Program-made: the position numbers and the translations under genes
Part shown: piece after piece, positions 54,504-64,000 of the stretch
Layout of the letters: each line of letters opens with the position of its first letter
Numbering within the stretch: the stretch's first letter is position 1
Notes under the pieces: model-generated
Seen by the model: the letters and a program-made list of their open reading frames with translations, nothing else
Told to the model about the DNA's origin: nothing
Database searches by the model: none
NCBI GenBank assembly: GCA_019918135.1
Contig: WBZZ01001682.1
Span: 32,501 to 96,500 of the forward strand
DNA from: Paulinella micropora
Taxonomy: Eukaryota; Cercozoa; Imbricatea; Euglyphida; Paulinellidae
DNA: 64,000 bases
Direction: 5' to 3'

Positions 54504-57500
54504 TCAGCCCGGAATCTCCGTAATAGACACAAAGCCTCTTTTCCAGACGGCTGAACCAATGTTTGCCATATAGTTTACGGAAGTTGCTATACCTCCGTAA
54601 ACCTCGATCCAGATGTACTCGTTCGCGGCCACTTCTACTATGCCCGCCAGATTCACTGTCGCTACATTTCCGTTGAAAGCAGTGCCGTTACTGTAAGCAG
54701 TAGAGTGCAGCCAGCGCAGCGTCGTGTGAGCCACGTTGCTGGTCGGTCTGGTCGCGCTTTTCTCGACCCAGGCCTCGACGTTCATGGGACTGCTCGTAAC
54801 AGTGTTTTTGAATTTGACACAGGCGGTAACGAACCATTTCCTGGTCATGCCCGAAGTGTTCTGGAACGTGGTATAGCTAGTAGAAGCGTTGCCAGAGTTG
54901 CTAGTCAAGCGAGTGATGTTGCCAAAAGAAGGCGCGACTCTCACCGTGTTGTCGTAAGTTATGATCCTGGCAGCACTATTAGCAAAAGTCAGCGCGGTTT
55001 CGCACAGCCAGTGGCCGCAGTCCCAGGTGCCCAGTTCGAACTCGCCGAGGTCGTTGAGCTGCACCACACGGTCCGTGCACGGCAGAGGGCAGCGCGGTCA
55101 GCAGCTTCAGAGTGTTTTTGCCGCACATGAGCGTATCCACGCCCGTGAGGCCCGTGGCAGTGACCGACACGCCCTCGGACTCAATGAGGGGCGCAAAGGT
55201 CCCACGGCGGCCGCGGCACTCGAATAAACCGAAGTGACAATAAACCGGTGGTAGTAATACAACGCGGTCGAAGCGGGCGCGCTCGAGTTCAGGGTCTGTA
55301 ACGTCGAGATAAAAGAGAAGTTACCGGACCAGACCAGTGTCCAGGTACTACCATTGTCCGACCCCGCCAACGCGAAGCTTTTGGTTGAGCTACTGAGAGT
55401 AGAGGTATTAGTCAACGCGAAGTTCGTGATTCTGTACCGGGCGCCGCTTGTGCTCGAGCGTAAAGTGTTCGCCGTACACGTTGCTGCCGCCTACGTTGGT
55501 AACGGCGTCGTTTGTCGTGTTAATACTCCCGTCCGAGTTGTAGTTGCCGAGGGCTAGTCCAGCCATTGGCAGCGACACCATCGAAAACTCTCCAGCTCTC
55601 TTGGCTTACAACTGCGGAAGAGTGGCTGAGCACCCAGTTAGGGTCTGTGGTAGGCGTATAGGCCGATATGGAAGTCCAGGTCGGCAGCGCCACTGAGCCA
55701 GAAGTCACGACCGTGGTCGAAGTGCTCTGGGACACCATCTGTCCTGCAGAAGCCAGGCTCAGAACGGCAGTCTGGGCCGGCGTGGAGGCTGGCAACAACG
55801 AGCTGGCCGCAAGCTGACCCGTCGAGTCCAACGTCACCAGCGAAGTCGAGCCGGGCAGGCTAGCAGGCACTCTGACAGAAGAGGCGGCTAGCTGCCCTCC
55901 GCTGGACAAGGAGACGAAGGACGTGTTGGACGGCAGCGCGCTGGGCAGCGTGAGCGCAACACTACTCCCAGAAGGATGTGGATAGATCGAACCGATGCCA
56001 GAAGCGTTGAAGTTAAGCTTCATTTCCGCACAATCGCAGTAAGTAATCCCTCCAGTCGGCCAGAAACTCTCAATCACCCAGCGGTAGACCTTGTAAGCAG
56101 CGGGTGCGGATATCGTCCAGGTCCTGAAAGACTCGCTAGTTCCTCATATTGCTTCAGAAGTTGCCGTGTAGTACAACGTTGTCCAGCTTGTAGGATTTTC
56201 GCTTTCTTCGTTGGAGCCGAGGACGGCCAACTTCTTGGGGCCTACTATGTAGGACGGGTTATGGATACGAGGACATAACTCAAAGCTCGCCAGTATAACT
56301 GACACCCCATCGACGCGCCTCAGCTGGAACCATTCACCCGGAATGGCGTTTGACGATTGTGCTCCCGTGTAAGCACCGGAGCTGCCGTTGTATAAGTTCT
56401 GAGCGCATACCCAGCCATCGCCTGTGTTGTGGACGCCATCGAAAATCCTCCAGGGCTCCCAAGTAGAAGACGCCCAAATCGACGACCAGTTCAGGGACCA
56501 GATAGAGCTGTAGGTGGTATTACTTGTGAAGTTGTTGAGCATGGCGCCCGTGTATACCGCCGGGGCAAGCTTCAGAGAGGTTGATCCTACACCGGTGCTC
56601 AGCACGCCGGCAGAGTCAAGCGAGACGAGGGAAGTCGTGCTTGGCAGCGCAGCAGGCAGCTTGATTGTAGATGATCCAGAAGCTGGAGCTGAAAGGCTGC
56701 TGGTGCCTCCCACTCCGCTGAGTGACAGCGAGCTAGCAGCCCCTGTCGCTAGCTGGCCGCTGGAATCAAGTGTCACTAACGATGTGCTGGCGGGCAGCGC
56801 GCTGGGCAGACTCAGCGCGACCGTCCCGGTGCTCGCAATCGTAGAGGTGCCGATCGTCAGTGGCGACGTGTGTGCGTGCGAGTCCACGTAGGCCTTGTTG
56901 GCAGCGTCAGTGCTGACGAGCGGCGCCGCTATGTTCTTGATCGAGGGACACGACGTGTAGTCGAAACCAAAGTGGTTGATCGCACAGAAGTTAGAACTCC
57001 CTCCACCCTTCATGGAGGCAACCACGATGGCCACGTACCGGGCGGTTCTGGCGTTGTTGGCCGGCGTGAAGGTGATGGAACTGCCATCGATAAAAGTATA
57101 CGAGCCAGTGTGCCACAGCGTCCAGGTAGTGCAGTCTAACGACGTGCCCACCTGCCATGTCTTTGGTGATTTATCCAGACCGCTGGACTGGGCTTGCAGG
57201 CAGTACTGTTGCAGGACGACCCAGTGCCAAAATCTAGCTGGAGCCACTCTCCTGGGTACGCTACACCCGAAAACGTTTTGCTGGAACCGGAGGTGTAGGC
57301 GCCGCTCGTGGCATTGTAGGTACTAGTGTTGCTCTGCCAGGAAACGTTCGAGCCCGTATTGAAGCCGTCGTACGAATTACCGTTCCCGGAAGTGGACGCG
57401 CTCGCAACCAGGCCGTTCCAGTTGTTGCTCGTCATGCTGTCGGGCTTCTTCACGTACGAAGTGGCTACAAGGCTCAGGCCGTGCGAGATAGCCTGGTCCC

Positions 57501-60400
57501 CGTGCTGCAGCGCGCCGTCGGAGCCCAGCGACACCAAGCTGGTGCTGCTTGGCAGGGCGGTTGGCAGCTTGAGTGCAGAAGTGCCAAACGCTGGAGCTGC
57601 AAGTGTGCTTGTGCCTCCAGCCCCGCTGAGCGACAACAGGCTGGCCGCCCCTGTCGCTAGCTGGCCGCCGGAGTCGAGTGTCAGCAGCGACGTGCTGCCT
57701 GGCAGAGCAGCAGGCAGCTTGAGTGCAGAAGAGCCAGAGGCTGGAGCTGAAAGGGTGCTGGTGCCTTCCGCCCCGCTGAGTGACAGCGAGCTAGCAGCGC
57801 CTGTCGCGAGCTGGCCACAGGAGTCGAGTGTCAATAGAGCAGTGCTACCAGGCAGGGCGGTGGGCAGCTTGAGTGCAGAAGAGCCAGAGGCTGGAGCTGA
57901 AAGGGTACTGGTGCCTCCCGCCCCGCTGAGTGACAGCGAGCTAGCAGCGCCTGTCGCGAGCTGGCCACCGGAGTCGAGCGTCAATAGAGCAGTGCTACCA
58001 GACAGGGCGGTAGGCAGCTTGAGTGCAGAAGAGCCAGAGGCTGGAGCTGAAAGGGTGCTGGTGCCTCCAGTCCGGCTGAGTGACAACAGGCTGGCCGCCC
58101 CTGTGGCGAGCTGGCCGCTGGTGTTGAGTGTCAATAGAGCAGTGTTACCAGGCAGGGCGGTAGGCAACTTGAGTGCAGAAGAGCCTGAGGCTGGAGCTGC
58201 AAGTGTGCTGGTACCGCCTGCCCCGCTGAGAGACAGCGAGCTGGCAGCCCCTGTCGCGAGCTGGCCGCTGGAGTCGAGTGTCAGTAGCGACGTGCTGCCT
58301 GGCAGAGAGGCTGGCACCCTTAGCGCAGAGGCACTCAGCTGCCCCGCGGAGGTCAGCAACGTCAAGGAAGTGCTGGCGGGCAGCGCACTGGGCAGACTCA
58401 GTGCAACCGTCCCCGTGCTAGCGACCATGCTGGTGCCGATCGTCAGTGGCGACGTGTGTGCATGCGAGTCCACGTAGGTCTTGTTGGCGCGGTCTGTCCC
58501 GGCCACGGGAAGGCTCATGTTCTTGACCGAGAAGTACGGCCCCCCGTAATCAAAAGTCAGTGAGCCAATTTGAACATAACTGAAATTGCCACTTTGGATC
58601 TCGGTGGCGATCAGCGCCGCGTATCTGCATACCACGGAGATAGCAGGGGTAAAGGACACTTCGACCTCGTTAGTAAAACTAGTGTATCTAGTTGTCTGTT
58701 GGTGCCACGCGGTCCACGTCGTGTTATCGTTACTGACTGCCAGCACCCATTTGGCAGGCATGTTGTTCGAACTCCACGCCGTGAGGTAGAATTTGGTCAG
58801 CGTCACGGTCGTACCAAAATCGATCTGAATCCATTCCCCGTTGACATTAGAGCCATCCACCGGCTTGAAATTGGCAGGGGCTCTCGTGTAGCCACCAGAG
58901 GGGTCATAACTAATGTCCAAGCCACGCCAACTGGTAGTGGCAAAGCAGTCAAATGCTTTGTATGCCTGATATAGTTCCTGCCATCCACTGGCACTTGCTA
59001 CAAAAGTCTGTTGTCCAGAAATCCAGGTGTTGGTAGACATACCGTTTGGCATTCTGCTGCCGATTGGACCTACCCTGTTCGCGAACGTTATGTTATGCGA
59101 AATTGTCTGGTCCCCGTGCTGCAGCGCGCCATCGGAGCCCAGCGACACCAGCGACGTGCTGCTTGGCAGGGCTGTTGGCAGCTTGAGTGCAGAAGAGCCA
59201 GAGGCTGGAGCCGAAAGCGTGCTATTGCCGCCAGCCCCTGTCAGCGTAAGCGTTGACGAGTTGACCTAATTCGCGAGCGAGGTGACATGCGGGTTGTTGG
59301 TAGCAGTCAAATGGCTGCTTAGGCCTAGCACGCCGTCTGGATCGACCGTCACCAGCTGCGCGGTCGAGGCGGGCAGAGGAGCCTTGCGAGAGTGTCTGGG
59401 ATCGTCGTGACCGTAAAGTCAGTGTCCATGAGCACGATTGCACCATTGCCGCTAGGAGCCAAAGACGGCTGCTTGAGCGTCCTGTCCTTGACCGCAAAGA
59501 TCGAGCCGTCTGGATCCATGGTCACGACACAGTCGTTTTGGGTAGGCATGACCGACGGGAACTTCACCGCTCCTGCCACCTGGTGGTCGACGTACGCCCT
59601 GGGCGCCAGCTGGGAGGCCTTGGTAGGGTAAGAAGTGTTTTCGATGCAGCCGGCATTGTACAACTGGTAGTCGAAGGCCAGGCTCCGCATGTACCAAACT
59701 CCCGCCCCGTTGTTCTTGGTGCAGATTACGAGCAGGTACCTGGCGTACTCGGCCGCGGTTGCAGGCGTGAACGTGCGCAGGCTGTCGCCTACAAAGGTCT
59801 GGGCGGTCTGGCTGTCCCAAGTAAACCATCTAGATTCTGCTGCCGTCCGCGCTATAAGCGACTACCCAGTCTCTTGGCGCAGTGATGGCGCCAGCGGACG
59901 TGACGGTAAGCAGTGACTTTGGCGTGCTGGCCCAGATCGAGCTGGAGCCACGCGCCTACCGCCGTGAGATTATCGACCACCGTCTATATCATGCCCGTGT
60001 AGTTGTTGCCGCTGTAGCTGTCGGGAGCAGTTGTGCCCCACAAGGTCGAGAAGTCGCTGTCAAAGGCCAAGAAGGCCTGGGCTGAATTGCTAGAGGCTGA
60101 GGCCGCAAAGGACCCAGTGTTGTTAGAAGTCATCCCGGCCGGCTGGTTAACTTTGGCTTCGGTGTCCAGGGTCAAGGTAATCAGGTCGGCTAGATCGACC
60201 AGATGCGGATTCCCAGAAGTCGTCAGCCTGTGAGCGGTGTTGAGGGCTACCGCCTCGTTCGCGGCCACTCCGCCTGTTGCCCATCTCACGCCCCCGTCAC
60301 CGTCCGAAACAAGGACATCGCCTGCCTGTCAGTCGACCGGTAGCACAAAGTCGTCGGTCGCTCCATCCAAACGACGGCGTGGCCACTTCCATTCCGGTTT
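54504..60400 (-). pseudogene. Giant repetitive fibre/adhesin gene
   Basis: A minus-strand region of about 1,950 residues, the largest gene of the element. It starts inside the right TIR. Parts in order: an N-terminal Gly/Asp segment (VSDGDGGVRWATGG); several discoidin-like beta-domains with GEWIQIDFG-type cores (near 58,600-59,050, 57,150-57,400 and 56,200-57,000); between them at least six copies of a repeat of about 48 residues of type LPGSTALLTLDSGGQLATGA; and a C-terminal beta-rich head (54,504-55,067, with VEVAANEYIWIEVYGG) resembling a C1q/TNF-like or phage-fibre head. It would bind host surface sugars. Broken, about six breaks. Confidence 0.7.
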
Positions 60401-60406
60401 TGCTGA

Positions 60407-60664
60407 TTAAATAATATAACAAGAGGAGAAGTTTTTTAAATTAGTTTCCAGAATCTCGTCTAGAAAATTGTCAACGAAGCGCATGCGTTCTTCCCAAGTG
60501 TCTCCGCCAGGGACGTCTCTGGCAGGGTTATTGCAGGCACCGTCGCCATAAGGGTGGCACACAAGCGAGGCTAAGTCTCGAGGGTCCCCTCTTTTCCCTG
60601 TCCCCGACCAATACAACTGCCCTGCAAAAAAGCAGGCGCCACAGGTAGGACAAACTGCCAGCAT
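60407..60664 (-). CDS. Small Cys-rich protein in right TIR
   Basis: The right copy of the 85-residue protein at 6,932, with CPTCGACF kept and a two-residue difference just after it (AGQ in place of EGN). Whole. It reads inward, toward the fibre gene, which starts a few bases downstream on the same strand, so the two may share a promoter in the hairpin array. Confidence 0.6.
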   Translation of the reverse strand: MLAVCPTCGACFFAGQLYWSGTGKRGDPRDLASLVCHPYGDGACNNPARDVPGGDTWEERMRFVDNFLDEILETNLKNFSSCYII

Positions 60665-60699
60665 TTCTGCACAGTGTAATGATAAAGCCAAGAAGAAAA

Positions 60700-61860
60700 A
60701 AATGCGAGCGGTGCCACTTGTCAGAACCGCCACACACAGACCGTTACTGTCCGCTATACTCTACGCGGCACGGTTCTGGCAGGTGCCACCGCCTGCCCCT
60801 TTGTCGGTATCCGGCCAGCGGGGCCCCCCACCCCCGCCACCCAGAAATTTCAGGTGCTCGGTGCCACCTGTCAGAACCGTGACATGGAAAAGTCTATTTA
60901 CCATATAAGTAAAACTACCTGACACGGTTCTGGCAAGCCACCAGAAATTTCCGGTGGCTGGTGCCCCTTGTCAGAACCGTGACATGGAAAAATTCAAATT
61001 ACCATATAAAATAAACTAGATGCCCGGGTTCTGACAGATGCCACCAGAGCCACTCTGTCAGAACCCCCACACCTCGACCGTTACTCCCCATCAATACGTG
61101 GCAGGGTTCTGGCAGGTGCCACCAGTGCCACTCTGTCAGAACTCCCACATATCGACCGTTACTCCCTACTATACTTTACGTGTCACGGTTCTGGCAGGTG
61201 CCACCGGTGCCACCTGTCAGAACCCCCACATATCGACCGTTACTCCCTACCATACTCTACGTGTCACGGTTCTGGCAGGTGCCACCACCAACAGAAAAAA
61301 AGGGAGTGGGGGGACCCCGCCACTGTGCTGTGGCATCGAGACTAGATGCCATAGCACAGTGGCGGCCCCCTCCCCTCCCCCCCTCCCTCCTCCCCCCTCC
61401 TCCCCTCTTTTTCCCTCTGGTGGTGCCACTTGTCAGAACCATGACATGTCAGCCGTTACTCCCCACTATACTCTACGTGTCATGGTTCTGACAGGTACCA
61501 CCGGAGCTACTTGTCAGAACCCTCATATATTGACCGTTACGCCACACTGTAGTCTACGTGTCATGGTTCTGACAGGTGCCACCGGAGCCACTTGTCAGAA
61601 CCGTCACATATTGACCGTTACGCAACACTATAGTCTACGTGTCACGGTTCTGACAGGTGCTACAAAGGACTCGATGCCAGGGCACAGTGGCGGGTCCCCC
61701 CCTCCCCCCCTTTTTCTAGTGGTTGGTGCCACTTGTCAGAACCGTGACATGTCGACCGTTACGCCACACTATACTCTACGTGTCATGGTTCTGACAGGTG
61801 CCACCTGTCAGAACCGCGACATGTAGACCGTTACGCCGTACTATACTCTACGTGTGCTGG
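60700..61860. repeat. Hairpin array in right TIR
   Basis: Inverse copy of the array at 5,740-6,892, with the same order of about eleven units and the same purine-run spacers. Run lengths differ slightly, for example near 61,370-61,410. Confidence 0.75.
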
Positions 61861-62351
61861 TTCTGGCAGGTGGCACCTGTCAGACCCCCTTAGCTGATAT
61901 AGCCGAAAAAGGCAGTAGTGCGCAAATGCAGAAATTTCGCGGGAAAATGTCATTTTTCGTGTTTCGGGCCGGCAGTGCAACAAATGCTGAAATTTCGCGG
62001 GGAAATGCCACTTTTCTTGCTTCGGGCCTGCCGTGCAACAAATGCCAATTTCGCGTGGAAATACCATTTTTCGTGGTTCGGGCCGGTCGTGCAACGAATG
62101 CCACTTTGCAGGCACAAAAGGCAATGGTTATCCGGCCGGTCCACAGGTAGGAAAAGGCAATTCTTGCATGGTCGGACCGCCAGGGACAAAAAAGCAACGG
62201 GTCGTTCAGGCCTTTCGTAGATTTTAGGTAATTATATGAATATGTATATATACATATATATATATATACCTATATATATACATATATATGTACATATGTA
62301 TGTATATATATGTATATGTATATATATGTATATACATAATGTATATATATA

Positions 62352-62764
62352 TGATCATTTATGTTGGATAGACAGGTCTATGTTGTATATTATAAAACAA
62401 GCATTAGAAACATAAAAAACCAACATAAGACATAGCAAAAACAGACATTCAAACATATCAAAAACATACCTTTGTTTTACAAAAAACGACAAACTGAGCA
62501 CAATAAGAGAGATTTAGACAAAATAACGACAAAAACACCATTTTATTTCATAAAATTGTATATATACTTCGTTTATATGGTTTTTGTCGTTATTTTGTCT
62601 AAATCTCTCTTATTGTGCTCAGTTTGTCGTTTTTTGTAAAACAAAGGTATGTTTTTGATATGTTTGAATGTCTGTTTTTGCTATGTCTTATGTTGGTTTT
62701 TTATGTTTCTAATGCTTGTTTTATAATATACAACATAGACCTGTCTATCCAACATAAATGATCA
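62352..62764. repeat. Perfect palindrome, 185-bp arms, at the element's right end
   Basis: The arm starting TGATCATTTATGTTGGATAG (62,352-62,536) and its inverse (62,580-62,764) match at every position I compared. The spacer is 43 bp. It begins directly at the end of the TA tract of the right TIR. There is no coding capacity. It is either a young foldback/MITE insertion or a hairpin-type end. No such palindrome is seen at the left end. Confidence 0.85.
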
Positions 62765-63060
62765 CACCACAAAATGGGGGGAAGGGGGGGCGGACACTCA
62801 CGAAGTGAGTGGCGGGGGGTTGGGGGGGAAACACACACAAAAGTTTGCTTTTTGCTTTTTCTCCTTGAACGTCTGCGGCCGTGCGGCAGGGCGGTGCCGC
62901 GGTGCCGCAGGGTTTGAGGTTTAGGTGGTGGCTGATATCTTATTTTTTCATTTTCTGTTGGTCGTCCCTGCCCAAAATTGGTGGCATCGGCTCAGCCATA
63001 ACGATATTGTTTTTTTTTAATTTATATATTAAAGACTTACAAACGATATATAAAAGGGTG
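62765..63060. other. G-rich patch and promoter-like region
   Basis: Several G runs at 62,776-62,830 (GGGGGGAAGGGGGGGCGG and others) could form a G-quadruplex. They surround a small hairpin CACTCACGAAGTGAGTG. TATATAAAAGG at about 63,047 precedes the next gene very closely. Confidence 0.45.
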
Positions 63061-63492
63061 ATGGCAACAGAGGAAGTCAAACATGAGAAGTGCGGTAAGT
63101 GTAGATGTTGGAGACTACCGGCACAATTCTTGAATGACAAGGGGCGGAGGTTGAAGACTTGTGAAAGTTGTAGAATAAAAGGTAGAGCGGAGAGGGCTAG
63201 ACTTAAATGCGAACATAATATACGAAAAACCTTATGCACGGAATGTGGTGGTGGTGCGATGTGCGAGCATAAGAGGCGGAGAAGCAGATGTAATGACTGC
63301 GGGGGTGGTGAGATGTGCGAGCATAAAAGACAAAGATATACTTGCAAGGACTGCGGTGGTAGCGGAGTGTGCGAACACGAGAGACAAAGACACCTTTGCA
63401 GGGACTGCGGTGGGAGCCAGATATGTGAGCATAGGAGACAAAGATGTGTTTGCACAGAGTGCGGTGGAGCAAGACGAATTACAGCAGAATAA
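63061..63492 (+). CDS. Cys/His zinc-repeat protein (CEH...CxxCGG repeats)
   Basis: A 143-residue frame, whole, from ATG 63,061. It opens with KCGKCRCWRLPAQFLNDKGR then CESCR, a first four-Cys unit. Five repeats of about 20 residues follow, of type CEHKRQRYTCKDCGG (Cys-Glu-His, basic stretch, Cys-x-x-Cys-Gly-Gly). Such repeats are multicopy in some protists, algae and their giant viruses, and look like tandem zinc-binding units that may bind nucleic acid. It is outside the right TIR, so it is host or belongs to another element. The repeat length at DNA level (about 60 bp) favours change in copy number. Confidence 0.7.
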   Translation: MATEEVKHEKCGKCRCWRLPAQFLNDKGRRLKTCESCRIKGRAERARLKCEHNIRKTLCTECGGGAMCEHKRRRSRCNDCGGGEMCEHKRQRYTCKDCGGSGVCEHERQRHLCRDCGGSQICEHRRQRCVCTECGGARRITAE

Positions 63493-64000
63493 ACCTTGCT
63501 AGGTGTCCTTTTTTTTTTTCAATAAGTCCTTGTTTTTGTTCATTTTTTTTTAGATTGTTCATTTTATTGTTTCATTTTTTTCTCAAAAATGTGAAAAAGT
63601 TTTGAAAATGTCAAAAAATTTCAATTTTTTCCATGTTTTGGAGGCTAAGTTTTCAATCGGTTTATTACCCGCGATGAATAGGAGAGCGTATTTTGCTGTT
63701 TTGTGAAATCAAGGGTGCTTATGGAAACAAGGATCCGCCAACTCACAAGGACTTAAACAATAGGTGTAGGAGGCTTATTTCGTTAAAATGTCTTCATTTA
63801 AACTATCGGGGGGTGAGAGTCCTTGTTTCCTGTTCCAACATTATAGGCCTCGGCCAAATGGCACAGGGGACTATAAGGGGGGGGGGGGGGTCGGCTAATT
63901 TTTTTGGTTTTCGGGGACTTTTTTAAGGACGGGGGGTTAAACTCAGTCAAATGGGGTTAAATCCTCTTTTACATACCCTCTTTTTATAATAATAATGTTA
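63493..64000. other. Gene-free AT-rich right flank
   Basis: T-rich runs after the zinc-repeat gene could include its poly-A signal (AATAAG near 63,520). A 14-base G run at about 63,877-63,890 is the only other mark. I see no gene. Confidence 0.5.

Larger units (their letters stand above)
5260..62350. mobile_element. Endogenous Polinton-like virus-grade element (fossil)
   Basis: A 57-kb element bounded by inverted repeats of about 3.85 kb. Hallmarks visible are a double-jelly-roll-like major capsid protein, an A32/FtsK-type packaging ATPase, a penton-like candidate, a RuvC-type resolvase, a polymerase-helicase replication gene, a PCNA-like clamp and both ribonucleotide reductase subunits. Gene content and TIRs fit a large Polinton-like virus (Preplasmiviricota grade). 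I found no PolB and no rve integrase, which argues against a classical Polinton/Maverick. It is broken in many genes (a few dozen breaks by rough estimate) and holds a 10.9-kb transposon. Some small genes still look whole. The TIRs differ at only a few positions, so insertion or TIR homogenisation was recent. Confidence 0.8.
58490..62350 (-). repeat. Right terminal inverted repeat
   Basis: Inverse of 5,260-9,108. Here the fibre gene continues past the border, so this is the side with the ancestral arrangement. The hairpin array lies at about 60,700-61,860, the 75-bp array at about 61,920-62,140 and the TA tract at about 62,230-62,350. Confidence 0.9.

Noticed and set aside
57326-58477. Val/Ala/Pro/Ser repeat protein on the plus strand
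   Set aside because: It mirrors the fibre repeats on the minus strand. Only the minus frame shows domain structure.
5260-62350. Classical Polinton/Maverick
   Set aside because: No protein-primed PolB and no rve integrase could be read. A UL9-type helicase and reductase genes are found instead.
5260-62350. Bacterial phage or plasmid contamination
   Set aside because: Double-jelly-roll-like capsid, A32-type ATPase, intron-like gaps and eukaryotic repeats in the flanks all argue against it.
62765-62830. Telomere repeat of the host at the right end
   Set aside because: The G runs are irregular, have no repeating unit, and unique sequence with a gene continues beyond them.

Overview
The window is nuclear DNA of a microbial eukaryote (species not recognised). 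The reasons are short GT-AG intron-like gaps, a tRNA-derived SINE with trinucleotide tails, MITE-like repeats, long AAT and AGT microsatellites, and a DNA transposon with multi-exon genes. Almost everything between about 5,260 and 62,350 is one virus-like element. It has long, nearly identical terminal inverted repeats (TIRs) of about 3.85 kb, and a second mobile element is nested inside it.

Host flank, 1-5,260: degenerate coding blocks that I do not recognise, a duplicated hairpin repeat, a 542-bp MITE-like sequence, and SINE copies with (ATT)n tails. Host flank, 62,352-64,000: a perfect palindrome with 185-bp arms touching the element's right end, a G-rich patch, and a small gene for a Cys/His repeat protein.

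Outer element, 5,260-62,350 (about 57 kb, or about 46 kb without the nested insertion): it carries a virus-type morphogenesis set. This is a double-jelly-roll-like major capsid protein, a penton-like candidate, an A32/FtsK-type packaging ATPase, small membrane and basic proteins, a giant coiled-coil protein and a repetitive fibre with discoidin-like domains. The replication set is a gene joining a family-A-like polymerase segment to a UL9-like origin-binding helicase, a PCNA-like clamp, a RuvC/A22-type resolvase and a tyrosine recombinase resembling telomere resolvases. Both subunits of class I ribonucleotide reductase are also present. I saw no protein-primed PolB and no retroviral-type integrase. 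The best placement is a large relative of Polinton-like viruses (Preplasmiviricota grade). Many genes are interrupted (my estimate is a few dozen breaks in total), so it is a fossil. The nearly identical TIRs point to youth or to recent homogenisation.

TIRs: each carries, from the outside in, an AT tract, an array of about 75-bp repeats, an array of about eleven hairpin units with a GTAACGG core, a small Cys-rich gene and the start of the fibre gene. The right TIR runs on into the rest of the fibre gene. On the left the fibre gene is cut off and followed by a direct duplicate of part of the hairpin array.

Nested element, 21,991-32,922: a 10.9-kb DNA transposon bounded by imperfect TIRs. Two divergent multi-exon gene modules leave a centre near 28.2-28.8 kb. 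The rightward module has a transposase-like region, a SAP motif and a RanBP2-type zinc finger. The leftward module has duplicated exons, a Gly/Ala-rich repeat and a Cys-rich protein. Arrays of a repeat of about 180 bp lie in inverted orientation in the presumed introns of the two modules.
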